Source: Monilinia fructicola (lineage: Eukaryota > Ascomycota > Leotiomycetes > Helotiales > Sclerotiniaceae). From it: a stretch of DNA of 64,000 nt. This document shows positions 26,156 to 38,686 of this stretch, in pieces (the stretch's first letter is position 1; each line of letters starts with the position of its first letter). The stretch covers positions 496,001-560,000 of the forward strand of contig VICG01000005.1 of NCBI GenBank assembly GCA_008692225.1. Reading direction: 5' to 3'. The notes beneath the pieces are model-generated. The model worked only from the letters and a program-made list of their open reading frames with translations. It did no database searches and was not told the origin of the DNA. Position numbers and translations under genes: made by a program.

Positions 26156-26454
26156 GTGCTCTTGTCTTGGTTGACGCCCACGGGCAAAAAAATGCTTACA
26201 TGAGTAATGGAATCTTCGCTTCTACAGACAAATGACTGTTACACTTTGAGTTTCTTTATGTGTTTGTACAGCTGGAGGAACTGATTGGCAGATATACAGG
26301 GATTGGTAATACCAGGTATCGAATGGGGTCAATGGCAGCGAGAAATACAACAGGGGAGTCTTCTCTAGTCCACATAATCATCTTGATAAAGCAGTCACTT
26401 ACTCAACTCTGCATATCACCAGGAATATGTACCATGCATTGAGGAACAAAAGTC

Positions 26455-26800
26455 TCAAAAGCTTTGATAAGAGAGGCTAGCTATCCGCCTGAGCTATTAC
26501 ATCAAGAATCACGCCTTCTGTCACCTTCAACCAAACACAGCAATGCTTACATGTTATTTAGACATGAAAACATCACAATCCAAGAGCTTTGATAAGACAG
26601 ACTAAACATCCACAAGGAGTCAACAGTAAGGAATAAGTCTCCGGAGACTTTTGACAAGATAATGCTGATAGCAATCAAGGGTTGTGATTGAGAAAGGCTA
26701 TGAGCCAAAGAGCTTCGACAAGATAGACAGAACACCCAGAAGGAAGTCAAATGTAAGGAAATGGTTCTACTCAGATCTTTGATGAGACAAAGCTAACATT
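26455..26800. repeat. Degenerate ~63-bp tandem repeat
   Basis: Copies of a CTTTGATAAGA-like core (variants include TTTTGACAAGA, CTTCGACAAGA and CTTTGATGAGA) recur near 26458, 26585, 26648, 26711 and 26772, at spacings of about 126, 63, 63 and 62 bp. Copies also share downstream words such as GGAGTCAACAGTAAGG versus GGAAGTCAAATGTAAGG. Confidence 0.6.
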
Positions 26801-29800
26801 TAGAAAGGACTTGGATATGGGAAAACTAAAAGCTCACGAGCTATGGTATAAGTGTGGTTCTTGGGAGGCTTTGGTGATATCTTTGGATATCTCGTCGAAT
26901 GTTGGTATGAAAAATATATATAAGTTTTGGAGGAAACAACAAGTTTGAGAAGCTATGTTCAAAACGATTGAAATAGGACCTCTTATTGTGCATAATGTTC
27001 TTGGATTCCAGGGATATGCCAGCAGATCAAATTGTAGTATAGATAGTCCAACATGGGAAAAAGAACAAGATTTCAGCATTCATGTTTGAATGTCTTTGGC
27101 ACATTATATATAGATACTCTATCTCCATGATAAAGGCCCTAAGTTTATGGTCGTGATGTTGCAGGAAGAGAATCGTAGAATCCAGAGATATATTGGATAT
27201 GAGAATGCTTACTATCAAGTATAGTTGTGGTTGGAACTGATTCCAAGGTTATTGCTGAAAAAGACCTCTAGAGTTTGTAGAGGATAGACAGGTCTTGGCA
27301 GAGTAGATCTATCCATTGTGAAACGTTTCGTTGTAGATTATGGAAGATTTTACATTATCGGTGGACTTGGAACCGTCTATTTCACAAAGCTAGCAGTAGA
27401 CTTTGAGTTGTATTGTCAGATATAGATTAGAGGCATCCTATTACAGGAGACAGGCCAAAGCAGAGCACCACAGATGTTCCCTAGCATGCTAGATATAAGT
27501 CTAGGCTGGAAGTGAGATTCCATAACTTTCGGGTAATTTCTTCTATGTCCTCTGTGGGTTATTCATGCCTCAAATCTCACTTTATCTTTATTCGGGAAAG
27601 CAGTATGTCAATGACTTGCTGTACTATATATGGCTACGCCCCAGCCTTGTAATCCTGAGTAGCTCAGAGTAGCGTCTTCCGCATAGGAGAATGAGTTCAA
27701 TGTGAGTAAATTGGAACCATTGAGGTCTCCGGTAACTGCCATTGCCTAGAGCTTTATGCTACTGTTGATATTCCTGCTCATGTTTGTGTGCCGAGCTCCC
27801 CAGCTCAAGCGCACGCATTTTAAGAGCTTGGTTAGTATATTGCATCCTCATCTAAACTTCCACTGTCCGGAATTTCGAATATCAAAGTACTCAAGGTGAT
27901 GCCGGGGTATTCGGTGAGCCACTGGCCAGGTTAACATAAGTTATTATCGAGCTGCTGAACACAAAACTCGAAGGTGTCGATAGAAAGCCAGCATTTCACG
28001 ATTTAAGGTGATAAGAGATTGAATTCTTCCTGTCAAAATGATCCCATATCATAAATTTAGCATGCCTCGTCAGGAAAGAAGCTAGGAGATTGGACGTTGT
28101 CGCCTCTTCGACACTCTTCTCTACCTCAACCCCAACCCTAACCCCAACCAAGTACTTGTGCTTTTGCAGTTGAGTTTCAATCTACTTCATATTATAGATA
28201 TCTTGTGATTTTCCTGGACAACGAGGATGGTTCATACCCGATCGCGAAACATGCAACCAGCCACCCCAATTGTTTGCGAATGTAACCCTGCAGATAACCA
28301 TGCAGGGTTGCACAAACTCACTCGGAAACTCCAACCGTCATGCATGCATCATGACAACAATTGGCTAACTTGCATATTCCCTAGATTTTTAAGAAATCCA
28401 TACGATAGAGCTGCCTCTGATACATAATCTCAACATTTCATGCTTTGAAGCCTCGATGATCGCGTCCTTTCCAACATCTCTAAGATTTTTGCCGCCAAGA
28501 ACCAACAACCCCTCCTAGTTTGTTGATGATCGGGCCTCAATTCTACCTGGAACATAGTATCGATCCAACATACAATTGGACTAGCGATATAAATTCTAGT
28601 CTATACCTTTCAGGAAACTCCACGAGCTCGAGGCTACCTTAGATGTTGATGACGAGCTTCGATCTAGAGGTTTGACTATCTGCGGACCTACAAACCACAC
28701 GTAGAGTTCTACTACCAAGTACAGCACTTTATAATAAGAGCAGTCAATTGATCTTGTTATATTTACCTGAGTTTGGTACTTGTTGACCACTCTCATGCAA
28801 TTGCTCCATCCTCAGACGATGTCTCTAAATGGCCCCGAAAGGCTTGCTCAAAGTCTAAACAGCAGACATTCTTTCCACCTGCCTGGCATAAATATACTCC
28901 ACGGCTCCTGTCGATACTTGCTGGTATCTTTCATTCAGACTCTCTGAAAATAAGTTGGAACTTCAAAAACCCATTACATTCGAATTCGGTGCCAACTTCC
29001 ACGGACTCTGGGCAGTTTGTCGATATCACTCACCCTAGAGTATTAGGATCCGGAGCTATTAATCAGCTATGGCATCTTCAGAGAGCACCCAATTGTTCCA
29101 AGCGTTATGAGAAGTTCGAACAGACAATTGGAGCAATTCCAGGAAGCGCTGAACAACAGTTGGACATGAGGTATGGGACAATGATAATATGAACGTGCGG
29201 GTAAATATTTCTGATCTAGACTGTGCGAAAAGATTGGTGTGCTTTATAGCCAATCACCATGAAGAGTCCTAAATAATGGGTTAGGGGTCAATTATCTCCC
29301 AAGAACCAGCTAATTAAGGGAAGGAAGCCCCAAGAGCTTTGAGCCTTGGGCCAGAATAGCTTCCATCTAGAAAGTCTGGAGGTGCACGCATCAGATTTCC
29401 CCTTGGAATCAGCGCAGCTTTTGTTTTACATTGGAATCGCTTTCTGATCGTGTAGGGCACTGAATAATGGTAATACAACCTTCACGGTCCGAGGCTGAGG
29501 ACAAAAGTGCCGGCTGTTGGAAAACAAGCCTCAAATGTTCTGTCAGAAAAGAAGAATCAGGGAGATCAAAGGCATAGGGAGTCGGATTTTGATAGCTATG
29601 GCTCTCAAGAATTCTGTATGAAGCAGAGCAGCAGCCTATATACAACAACAGTACCTGTTATCAGGAAGATGCTTTGGTCGAGAAAACCATAAGTATAACT
29701 AAGGGGCAATTCTTCAAGTGAGCAGCAATGAACACCCAAAATTTGTCTCCCTCCTCTCCTGGTAAAATTGAAACCCTTGCTCCATCTGATAGCATGCATC

Positions 29801-32534
29801 TTGAAAGGCAGTCTTGGCGCTAGTGTCATACATTGATAGCCCCATAAGCTTATGCTTGCAGTCAACTTCTTACAGATCTCCCTATGCGAAGACTCCCTTG
29901 CGCTGGAGACTTGGCATATTCTGTGCCCGGATCTAGCTACTCAGTATGCAATGGGCAATTCTCAATGACCTTGTGAGATTAAAGAGTCCCAGATCGTATC
30001 ATAGATACGACTCTCAGTTCCATCCTGATACAAATTTCTTGTCTTACGGTAACATTCAGTGGTAGTCGTGGGCTTTGACTTGCGGAGTCGCAAAAGTGAC
30101 CTTGGGAAGAACAGACTAGTGTCAATATTATCATTTCACATACCTCTGTCTTATACCAACTAAATAGCTCTTATGCTATCTTAAATACTTTCTTTATGGT
30201 TTCATCGTCCACATTACATGCTCATAGGGGCAAAATTCTACCCAGCAAGATCACTATCATCACTGATATTATCATCTTGAACCACAAATCATTTGTGGTA
30301 GAACACCATCAGCATGAACATTGTGAGTCTCTAGTCAACACATAATGTCCAAGTCTTTGCCATAATAATTGTATGCAGGTTTAAGATGAGGTTTATAAGG
30401 ATAAATCCAAGTGGTTTGAGATACAATAGTAATAGATATCTTATCCAGTATCTCATACTGCTGTGTATTAAACAGTTCATCACGTAGACGGCCTGCGTTG
30501 AAATATCTTTCTGGAATGGGTTCCGACTTGGCCCAAGATATACCACTGGAATTGACAAAAAAGAAATACATGTAATAGCAATTATTTTCTCTTTGAAATC
30601 TGTTTTACCTAGTGGCCACACAAGATATTCCCTTTCATATTCATATTCAAAGCCTTGTATGTTACTACATATCACCTCGGAATTAGATATAGGTATGCGC
30701 ATAGTGCTGGATCTTATGTTTATTTCTCAGTCGTAGAATATCATTTTGCTTTTAGTCCGCACGAATACGGACTTGATGGCAACATCAGTATGATACCAGC
30801 TTCGTTGACTCTAGTATCTGATTCTCAGTACTCCTAATAGCAACTTGTTGCTGAGAGTAAAGGAAGATAATCATCGTTGACTCTTGAGCCTTGTGATCTT
30901 TGTCCAAGATTTACCGAGAACTTGCAACTATGAATAAAGATTTGATGCTTCTACTATTCATGGTCAGAATCACATGAATCGACGAGTCTGTAGTTGAAGG
31001 CGGAGTTCAATAGTCATAACTGTACTTCTTACTCCATGGCTATATCCAACACACATACCGGGTCAAGCAAAATATGAATATCACCGTATCTGGATCCATA
31101 TGTCTCGATGGATGATGTTAAGCTCAATTTTTTCGGGATAATATGATAAACACTGCAGTGCGGAGAAAAGACTTCAGAAGATTTGATCAGTTGAATGGAT
31201 TGTAGAGCCGCTACTGAGGTGGCAATGAATCAATATATCTGGAGAATATCGAGCATGAAATGAAATTCACCTCCCAAAACCACGTGTCAAACACGCACTT
31301 TGAAAATAGGATATGCGATAAAAGCTTCTCAACTATATCATGAGTTTATAAAAGTCTCAAGAACTTGAATTAGAACTTATCTCAATTGGATATGACTTAT
31401 CAATCTATCCTTCGCAATACAGCGGTAAGAGAAGACCTCGGTTCCTTCATACGACAACTTCTCGGATTCACTTCAACTTTTCCGTCGTTGGATACGCGGC
31501 AGTGCCAGACGACATATGCCAAGAACTAGCTTCAGTTAATCTTAAAACTGCTTACACTGCCTGTTTTTTTGAAGTTGGCTGCTCCACCCTTGAACTTGGA
31601 AATCACCAGGTGAAATACTTCAGTATTTCAAAACGCTGCTCCCTTTCTTTGAGATTTCCTATCGTTCTCTATCATAGATAGATCTACCTACAAGCAAAGT
31701 ACCTTACTACCCTTCTTTCTTCTTATTATACTCCTCTCTTCGCATTGTATTCGGATTGCTGTTATCACATCATCCGTCCATTGCCTTCCTCAATTCGCAA
31801 TCCAAGATCGCGGCGTACAAACAACAACACTCCTTCCCACGCACGATTCCTTCATTCAAACGGAAGACACATTGATCTGCCGCAAAAGTCCAACGACTTG
31901 ATATTACCACCGCACTATCTGTACGTATTCCAGCATCTCTCACTTGATTAGCTCTTGTCTATCTGCAATGGCATTTCATCTCCATCTTTGTTGATGACAA
32001 ACATCAAACTTGAGTAATCTTGGATTGTCCCTTTTCATGAGTAATTAACCAAAGCAGTGTATGAGTTTGTTCTACTGTTATCATTCTACATTTCCAGAAC
32101 TTTCCATTTCTCACATATCATTCTTGGATCGATAGCTAACGATTGTATAGACATTCAAGTTATCTCTCAAAATTATTGAAAGTAAGTTATCTAATTCCTC
32201 ATCGTTGTCCCTGCAGCTTGCCCCTGTTTTAACAGAATAATTGTGGTCTGTGGCTTGCCGCAAACAACTGCAGGCAGCCGTTTGCTTTCTTTCAACCTTA
32301 TCTAGAAGAGCAAACGGCGAGGTTTCATAAGAAGCTTTCCTTGTGGCTCTAGAAGAATTCTTATTAGAGGTCCATTACAATCATCATTCTTTACTTTTTT
32401 TTCTATTATTAAGAGTATTGGCTAATCTGATACATCAATTCTTAGGATTCTCGAAATTCCCACTTCAATACTTTACAACTATACATCGTTCGTACCTTTG
32501 GTTTTCACATCTTCTTCACGTCCTATCTCCTTCT

Positions 32535-32600
32535 CTATTGATTACCTCTCTATTGATCATCTCTCTATTGATCACCTCTCTATTGATCACCTCTCTATTG
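32535..32600. repeat. 15-bp tandem repeat in the CCCH gene leader
   Basis: About four copies of CTCTCTATTGATCAC with small changes lie just upstream of the start codon at 32611. Confidence 0.85.
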
Positions 32601-32610
32601 AATCTTCAAT

Positions 32611-34077
32611 ATGGCAACTCAAGTCAAAATATGCTCTGATATAAAGCTTTCCAACTCTCCTGAGTCTTTTCATGAAAGTTGTGACACAGTCGATGCGATA
32701 GACGCGGAAATGATCTCTCCACTAACATCCATCGATAACGATAGTACTCGAAGCGTTACTCCTGACAAGATGGATGCTTTTCACTCAGCTCGTGAACGTG
32801 AAGAGCGTATTCGAAGAACTGGCTCGAGCCAAAGTCAGACTCCTGCCCCAAACATGGGTCCTAATTTTAACACTAACGGTAACAACTGGCGCCGCCAGTC
32901 TTTCTGTGACCCTGTTTATACTGGCCCAGAAGGTTTTACTCCATTAACAATGGTAAGAACCTGGCCCTACTTATCCTTTGCCTGAACAGATCAACTCTGC
33001 CTTTGCCTATGGTATTCGTCGAGCTGATGGTTCTTTCACACGACTTCTGCCTGCCGATGAGCTTCCTGCTCTAAACGGTGTTCCTCGCCACCAGGGCCCA
33101 GAAGGATTAATCATTGTCCCTGAACTTCATCATAGGTCTCCAAAGCCTGAGTATGCCATACCAATGATCCCAAATAAGGTAAGTTATATGTACCTTTGAT
33201 TTCATGTCATGTACTGACACTCGGCTTTGAAGGTGGTGGCAAAGCTTCCTCCACTCCCACCCCCTGCTTTCGGACTCAACCAGCAGCCCAACTTCCGCAG
33301 ACCAGGAGACCAAACTCAGGTAAGGTGATATCACTGTTTACGTACCCCACCGATGGAAAGTTATATACTGACTTTTTTCAACAAGTTGGCTATAGATACT
33401 ATCGTTGCTTCAGCTGTCGCCCCCCGATGACTATGTCCACATCAAACAGCTCTATGGTAGCTATGGGAGGTCCTCCTGCACGCCGTGAGAAGATCTACTG
33501 TGATAAGTGGGTCCATGAGGGAACTTGTGCCTTCACACAAGTCGGCTGCAAGTATAAGCACGAGATGCCCATGGATAAATCAACACAAGTCTCCCTTGGT
33601 CTCAATCACGGTGTTCCCAATTGGTACCGTCGCCAACATGGCCTTTCCGTCTCCCCACCAAGCGGAACACATGTTCAGATTGAGCCATCTGGTACAACAC
33701 CAACAAGCAATACATCTCGTACGTCTCAATCTTGGCGCCGCAAGGAAGGGGCATCCTTCTCATTCCCACCCTTAACTCAGGGTAGTATGAACGTTCGTGG
33801 TATGTATCTTCCAGAATTAATCGTTAGTGATCCAGCAGTAACTAATCAAACCACTGTAGATCGACGTAGCTCATTCGGTCCAATTGGCCCCCCACATTCT
33901 CGACGTCTCACCAACTCGTCTTCTGGCGACTCCATGAATCGAATTGCTCTAGCCGAAAATGAGGCCGAAGAAGAGGGAGAGTTGAAGTCTCATCTCAACG
34001 GCCAACTCAATGGTCAGCTTAACGGTCGAGCTCGCGGTTATACAAGTGGGCACGAGCAAACTCGTGGTCAGCAATAA
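32611..34077 (+). CDS. CCCH-type zinc-finger protein
   Basis: Proposed exons are 32611-32952, 32990-33178, 33233-33324 and about 33414-34077, giving about 428 aa. Introns 1 (37 nt, unusually short) and 2 (54 nt) are phase 0. Intron 3 is less certain: the strongest donor GTAAGG at 33320 gives the wrong phase, while GTGATA at 33325 with the acceptor at 33413 keeps the frame. The last exon holds a CCCH zinc finger, C-x8-C-x6-C-x3-H, in the stretch starting CDKWVHEGTC, followed by a conserved-looking basic/aromatic segment. Such fingers usually bind RNA. The rest is disordered and Ser/Pro/Asn-rich with a late acidic patch and short QLNG repeats (near 33.99-34.03 kb). Upstream 15-bp repeats and a hairpin suggest leader-based control. 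The finger is firm; the RNA target is unknown. Confidence 0.75.
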
Positions 34078-35986
34078 ATTACCTCGCCAAATTTTGCAAC
34101 CCAAAGATACAGATCTTTTATCTCCGTATCTTTTGCTCCAATTCTTCACGTCTATATCTTCTTCGGCACCGGTTCTCCTAGCTATACCTCCTTTTCACTG
34201 GATACGATTAGGTTCATCACGGTTTTAATTTTAGGGTCAATGGCTTCACCAACTAGATGAAGTGAAAATTAGGATGCACGGCACTTGGGGTACAGGGCAC
34301 CTGGGGTGAAAGTTACTTGTTACTATATCTGGGTTCTACCTATCTACTTGCAATTTTCTTCTTAGGTTTTACTTTTGTTTTTTTTTCTCTTTGGACAGAC
34401 GGAGTTTCCTACATACTTCATCGACGGCATGGCTTGCGTATTCGTTTCAGCTTGACGGTTCTGCATTTACAAAAATGGCTACGAAGATTATATCACCCTG
34501 GTGGTGTGTAATGGAATAAACAAACCTGGAGGGTATGACTGACGTTACCAATGGAGGAATGGGAGATATGACAGTAACGATTGGGATAAAAAGTTTTACA
34601 GGGAAAACATCATCGGTCACAAAGCGTCTATAACCGAAGAGAATGGTGGATGGTGTGGATGGATTGATGATGACATTTTGGGCACGCAGCTTATTCTGCA
34701 CGAGATGCCTACTGGATAGTAATCAAATTTTCTTTACAATGAATTTTTTGACCTGGTGACAAGTGTGATCTCTGCTCGAGTATGAGATGTATATGGTGTG
34801 ATAGATGTAACGTTAACGGGCTTGCTGCCACAAGTGATAATAGCTCACATTCCTTCAATTCTACAACCAGAACGAGATTGGAGATCAAAATCAGGGCAAA
34901 GTTTGTGCAAGATCCGAAGTCTTTTTGGGATAATGGAGATGGTTTCTTGATTGTCTAGTCTCTGATTAGAGACTATTTATAAATTGGAAGCACTGAAGAT
35001 TCAAACCAGATCCAAAACTTATAAGCATCCCATCCGCTTCGACATAGCCCCGTCAACAAGGATAAAATCCCATCAGAATATTAAACGTGCCACCAAATAG
35101 CAATAACTTGAACGAGAAATTATATATTGTTCTTCACCAAACCTACCTCGGAATCAGCTTGTATCCCCAGCTCCAGCTCGCTTAATTACCCTCGGTTCTA
35201 GTTACTTCCCAGCCGATCAGCCAACAACCGTTTGACCAACTGACCGATTAATAAATTTGGACATACGTCATAAGATTACAATTGGACTCTACCCTTCACT
35301 GAAGAGTTGTTGTGTGCTGCCTAGTTCCATATAAATAGAGTAGCATGGTAATTGAAAGGGGTTATGCACAAATATATTGAAAGTGTCTGTGAGAGAAGTA
35401 GCCTCTAGATCGTGTTTTCGAGATTACTAGCATCATTGAAGTATCAAATTCTAGTCTCGTGTTTAATTGCACGGATGTGGTATGATTTGATTCCATGAGG
35501 GTTCTGAATCTTGGCGCAAAGGATATCTTTCTAGGCCGGGAAGGAAGATTTGGATCTACAGGTAGATTTGAATTTTGGCCCGACGTGAAGAAAATAAATG
35601 AGGAGAATATGGGGGATTTTAGCTTGGTTGATATATTCTGCTCTTGGAGTTCTCTATCATTGACGAGATCCAGTCTTAGAAAACGCCTTTGAAGTTTCTT
35701 CAGATGGGAATCTGAATTTGAATCACTCAGTAGGAATTCTGTGGAAATTGGAAATCGGTTAGAGTCAAGTGGAAACAATTGAGGGATCAAGTTATCCTGT
35801 ACATAGAGTGAGTAAAGCGCAAATTCCGAAAACGTTAATCTATATTTTTCATAATATTGTAGAGACTGTATTACTGAACTAATGTTACAAATATCAATCT
35901 AAACTCCTAGACTTCATTTACTTCATTCCCATAAGCCAAAAACTGTCAGATCATCCTCCAAACTTAGCACCCTTCCATCGACCATT
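34078..35986. other. Intergenic, 3' flanks of two convergent genes
   Basis: The CCCH gene and the secreted-protein gene end toward each other here. One minus-strand frame at 35362-35790 (142 codons) looks hydrophilic but has no upstream ATG. Otherwise I see nothing. Confidence 0.5.
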
Positions 35987-37862
35987 TCACAACCTCCCCA
36001 ACTTCTTCACCCAAGGTCCCCTATTAGTCCATTCCTCCTCCTCGCCCTCTCCCACCTTTCCAACCATTCTATGGCTACTACTCCCATCATCCCCTCTCTT
36101 GAAAATCACAAACGCAGTTCTAGGATTCTGGCACAAAGCTTGCAGAGAAAGGCATTTATTGGTGGAGCAACAGGTTCTCATGCAGGCGGATCCAATGCCA
36201 CAGTCGGAATCGATTATGCAGGACGTGAGAGCCGAGCAGGGAGTGTCAGCCATGCAGTAGCCAGTGCCGTTTATAGTTGGTTCTGGGGGTTTTAGTCAAA
36301 CTGGGGTGAGTATGGAATGGGTATGGATATGACATGAGGGATGAGTAAAAGAGTGAGTAAAAGAGAAGAGGAGAGGAGAGGGACATACGACACAAGCATG
36401 TATTGTCCGGAGAACAAAATTGATTTTGGCGGCAAGCGGCGGGAGCGTTACATGTGGCGACGAGGGGAGAAACGGGGGGGTTAGGAATGGGGGATGAGGT
36501 GGGGAGGGAGGTGGAGCTGAAGGAGGATGGGGTGTTTGTGAAGGATTGGGATGTAATGGGAGACGACGATATGGCGGAAAATGTGGATGAGAGGGATGAG
36601 ATAGATGATGATGAGTATGAGGATTTTAGGGTTGATAATGTTTCTGATATCAAACTGGAAGAGGTGGCGGAAATGATAGTGGATGATGCCAATGGCGGGG
36701 ACAGCGTGAATGAAGATAGGGATGAGAGAGCAGACAAAAGACTGGAGGATGTTTCTAACACTGAGCTAGAAGAGGTGACCAAGAGATCCCTGCTAGGTGA
36801 TGACAAAAAATGTGGTAGAAGACGTATTCGAGCTGGAGCCTGAGGGTGAAATGATCAATGCTCCCGATGTCGATCTTCGGGTAGAAAGAGGCGAACTTTC
36901 TGTAGCGGCAGTAGAGTTTGAGGACCCTGCAATCGATCCCTTTGACACCGAGTTAAGAGTTGGGAAAGTTGTCAATATGCTCGAAGACAATGGAGTGGTA
37001 CTAGTGGGTGGACCCGAGAATGAAGTTGATCGAAGCGAATTGACAGAACTGCTGCTGAAAGACATAATGCTGGAACTAATTATGGACGAGCTACTGAATG
37101 AAAGAGATGAAGAAATAACTTGAGTCATTAGCAAAATTATTTGAAAGCAGACAAGAATATATACCATTAGTAGATGTTGGTTCTACCACTAAATCTAAGC
37201 CTGAGCTAGAGCTCGAAGAGTTTCGTCCAAAATAACTGGAAGTAACATTGATGGTTTCAACAATACCCGAAATTGACTCAGAGATTGGGCTTCCAGGTGA
37301 ATCTCCTGGGAAACTCGCAGTAACATACTCCGTCACATATGAAGTAGGGGCTGTTATAGTAGCAGTGGCTACCACAACACTCAGATGATTTCGACATGCT
37401 TCAACATATACACTTTGATTTGGACAAGCACTTTTCGCATATGACGGGATAGTTCTCGTGGTTGTAGTTTTGATGACCTCCTCGGTGGTTGTGAGTGTGG
37501 TTGCATCTCCAGTGACTGTGACTATAACGATGTTCCGTAGTTGGATATTTCTGGCCGTCACATACACTATATCTGTGCTGGGCTCTGTATATGTGATCTC
37601 GTTGAGTATCACGGTGGTTATGGTGACAACACTAGATTGTCTATCGTCAGTTTTATATCAGAGCGAGATGAAAAAGAGCATACTCAGAAGCTACGTATGA
37701 AGGAGTGATGGTTGTCTGCATATAACGAGAGCAATCCAATTCTCGCTCATTTCTTGGAATATGATCATGGGAGCCGCCAATTACATAGCCACATGAATCG
37801 GAACCTTGCCACCAATGTGCATTTGATAAAGCGAGGAAGGAAAGAATAATCAAGAACTTCAT
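35987..37862 (-). CDS. Secreted Ser-rich protein with Cys-rich C-terminal module, frame broken once
   Basis: Exons on the minus strand: 37684-37862, 37165-37631, 36389-37118 and 35987-36282. All three introns (52, 46 and 106 nt) have GT..AG ends and matching phases. The protein starts with a clear signal peptide (MKFLIILSFLALSNA), then a Trp/Cys segment, Thr/Val-rich and very Ser-rich stalk regions typical of O-glycosylated wall or surface proteins, and a Cys-dense module with spacing like small EGF- or chitin-binding-type folds (for example NQFCSPDNTCLC and DSDCGIGSACMRTCC). The frame is interrupted inside the third exon at a run of six T (minus strand) near 36800; removing one base makes all exons consistent at about 556 aa. 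Function is unknown; extracellular location is well supported. Confidence 0.7.
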
Positions 37863-38686
37863 GGTAGTATTTAGCCTTGGGCGATGTTTCTTTAGTTGGC
37901 AAAGAATTCATTAAACATTCAAGAAAGATCACCAGTGAGTGAAGAAAGATGAGATGTGACAGGATACTTATTCACAGACATATATGTGCGTAGTCGTGTT
38001 GCCCTGGAAATTCTTGTGGTGACATAATATGCGTCTTGGGAATCAACTCGCTGTGCTATATGCCGATCGCCACGAAATGGTATAAACGAGGAGACGTGAA
38101 GAATGCTGTTGTGGGCGCAATGGTCGTAACTGGCACTGAAAATATTGAATGCCTGAACAATATCGAATGTTTCAAGAACTTATGCATCAACGGAGAATTG
38201 CTAAAATAGGTTTGAAATCTCAAAATTGGTATTCGATAGCAAGAAAGATAACTAATGTAGTGCTCATTGGAATTTTCAACGGTCATTTCTCAACACTAAT
38301 TGAGATACTGCCAAGGTTTCTTCCACCAATATTGCAAATACAAAGAAAATTCCAAAAGTCCGACTCAAAAATACAAAAATAACGATGGGTATTTGGTGAT
38401 TATAGAATGATATATGGTCTGTACATAGACCACTAGTTGCCCCCATGGACAGGTAAATCCGCTGTCTAATTGACGCCTTCCAATGCACGGTCTTCTGTTC
38501 CGCTACTCCATTATCCCATGTAAATGCTGCTTAGGAACCAAGTCCCCGGAATTGTATAGGCATGTTATCGTCAATGTCGTTACAAATCCCCTGTAATCCA
38601 CCAAGCGCTGTAAAGACGGGGCTCAATTTCTGTCATAGGAGGAATAATACATCGCTATGTACAGACCATGAGGAAAGTTATGTCGT
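37863..38686. other. Intergenic
   Basis: Promoter of the secreted-protein gene on the left and 3' flank of the next minus-strand gene on the right. ORFs here are short and unconvincing. Confidence 0.5.

Larger units (their letters stand above)
26156..32610. other. Gene-poor AT-rich region and long leader of the CCCH gene
   Basis: No convincing gene in about 6.4 kb. ORFs are short, often lack ATG and show no splice partners. A degenerate tandem repeat of about 63 bp lies at 26455-26800 and a short telomere-like CCAACCCTAACCCC tract near 28.13 kb. The last kilobase (31.6-32.6 kb) is CT-rich and probably contains the promoter and an intron-bearing 5' leader of the CCCH zinc-finger gene. Confidence 0.5.

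Noticed and set aside
28126..28150. Telomere-like CCCTAACCCC tract
   Set aside because: Only one or two imperfect units inside ordinary single-copy DNA; not evidence for a telomere or a fusion.
28773..29192. 139-codon plus-strand ORF in AT-rich DNA
   Set aside because: Begins at TTG rather than ATG, no recognisable motifs, no exon partners; likely chance or a relic.
35362..35790. 142-codon minus-strand frame that looks hydrophilic and protein-like
   Set aside because: It has no ATG at its start; an acceptor-like sequence precedes it, but no upstream exon with an ATG could be found.
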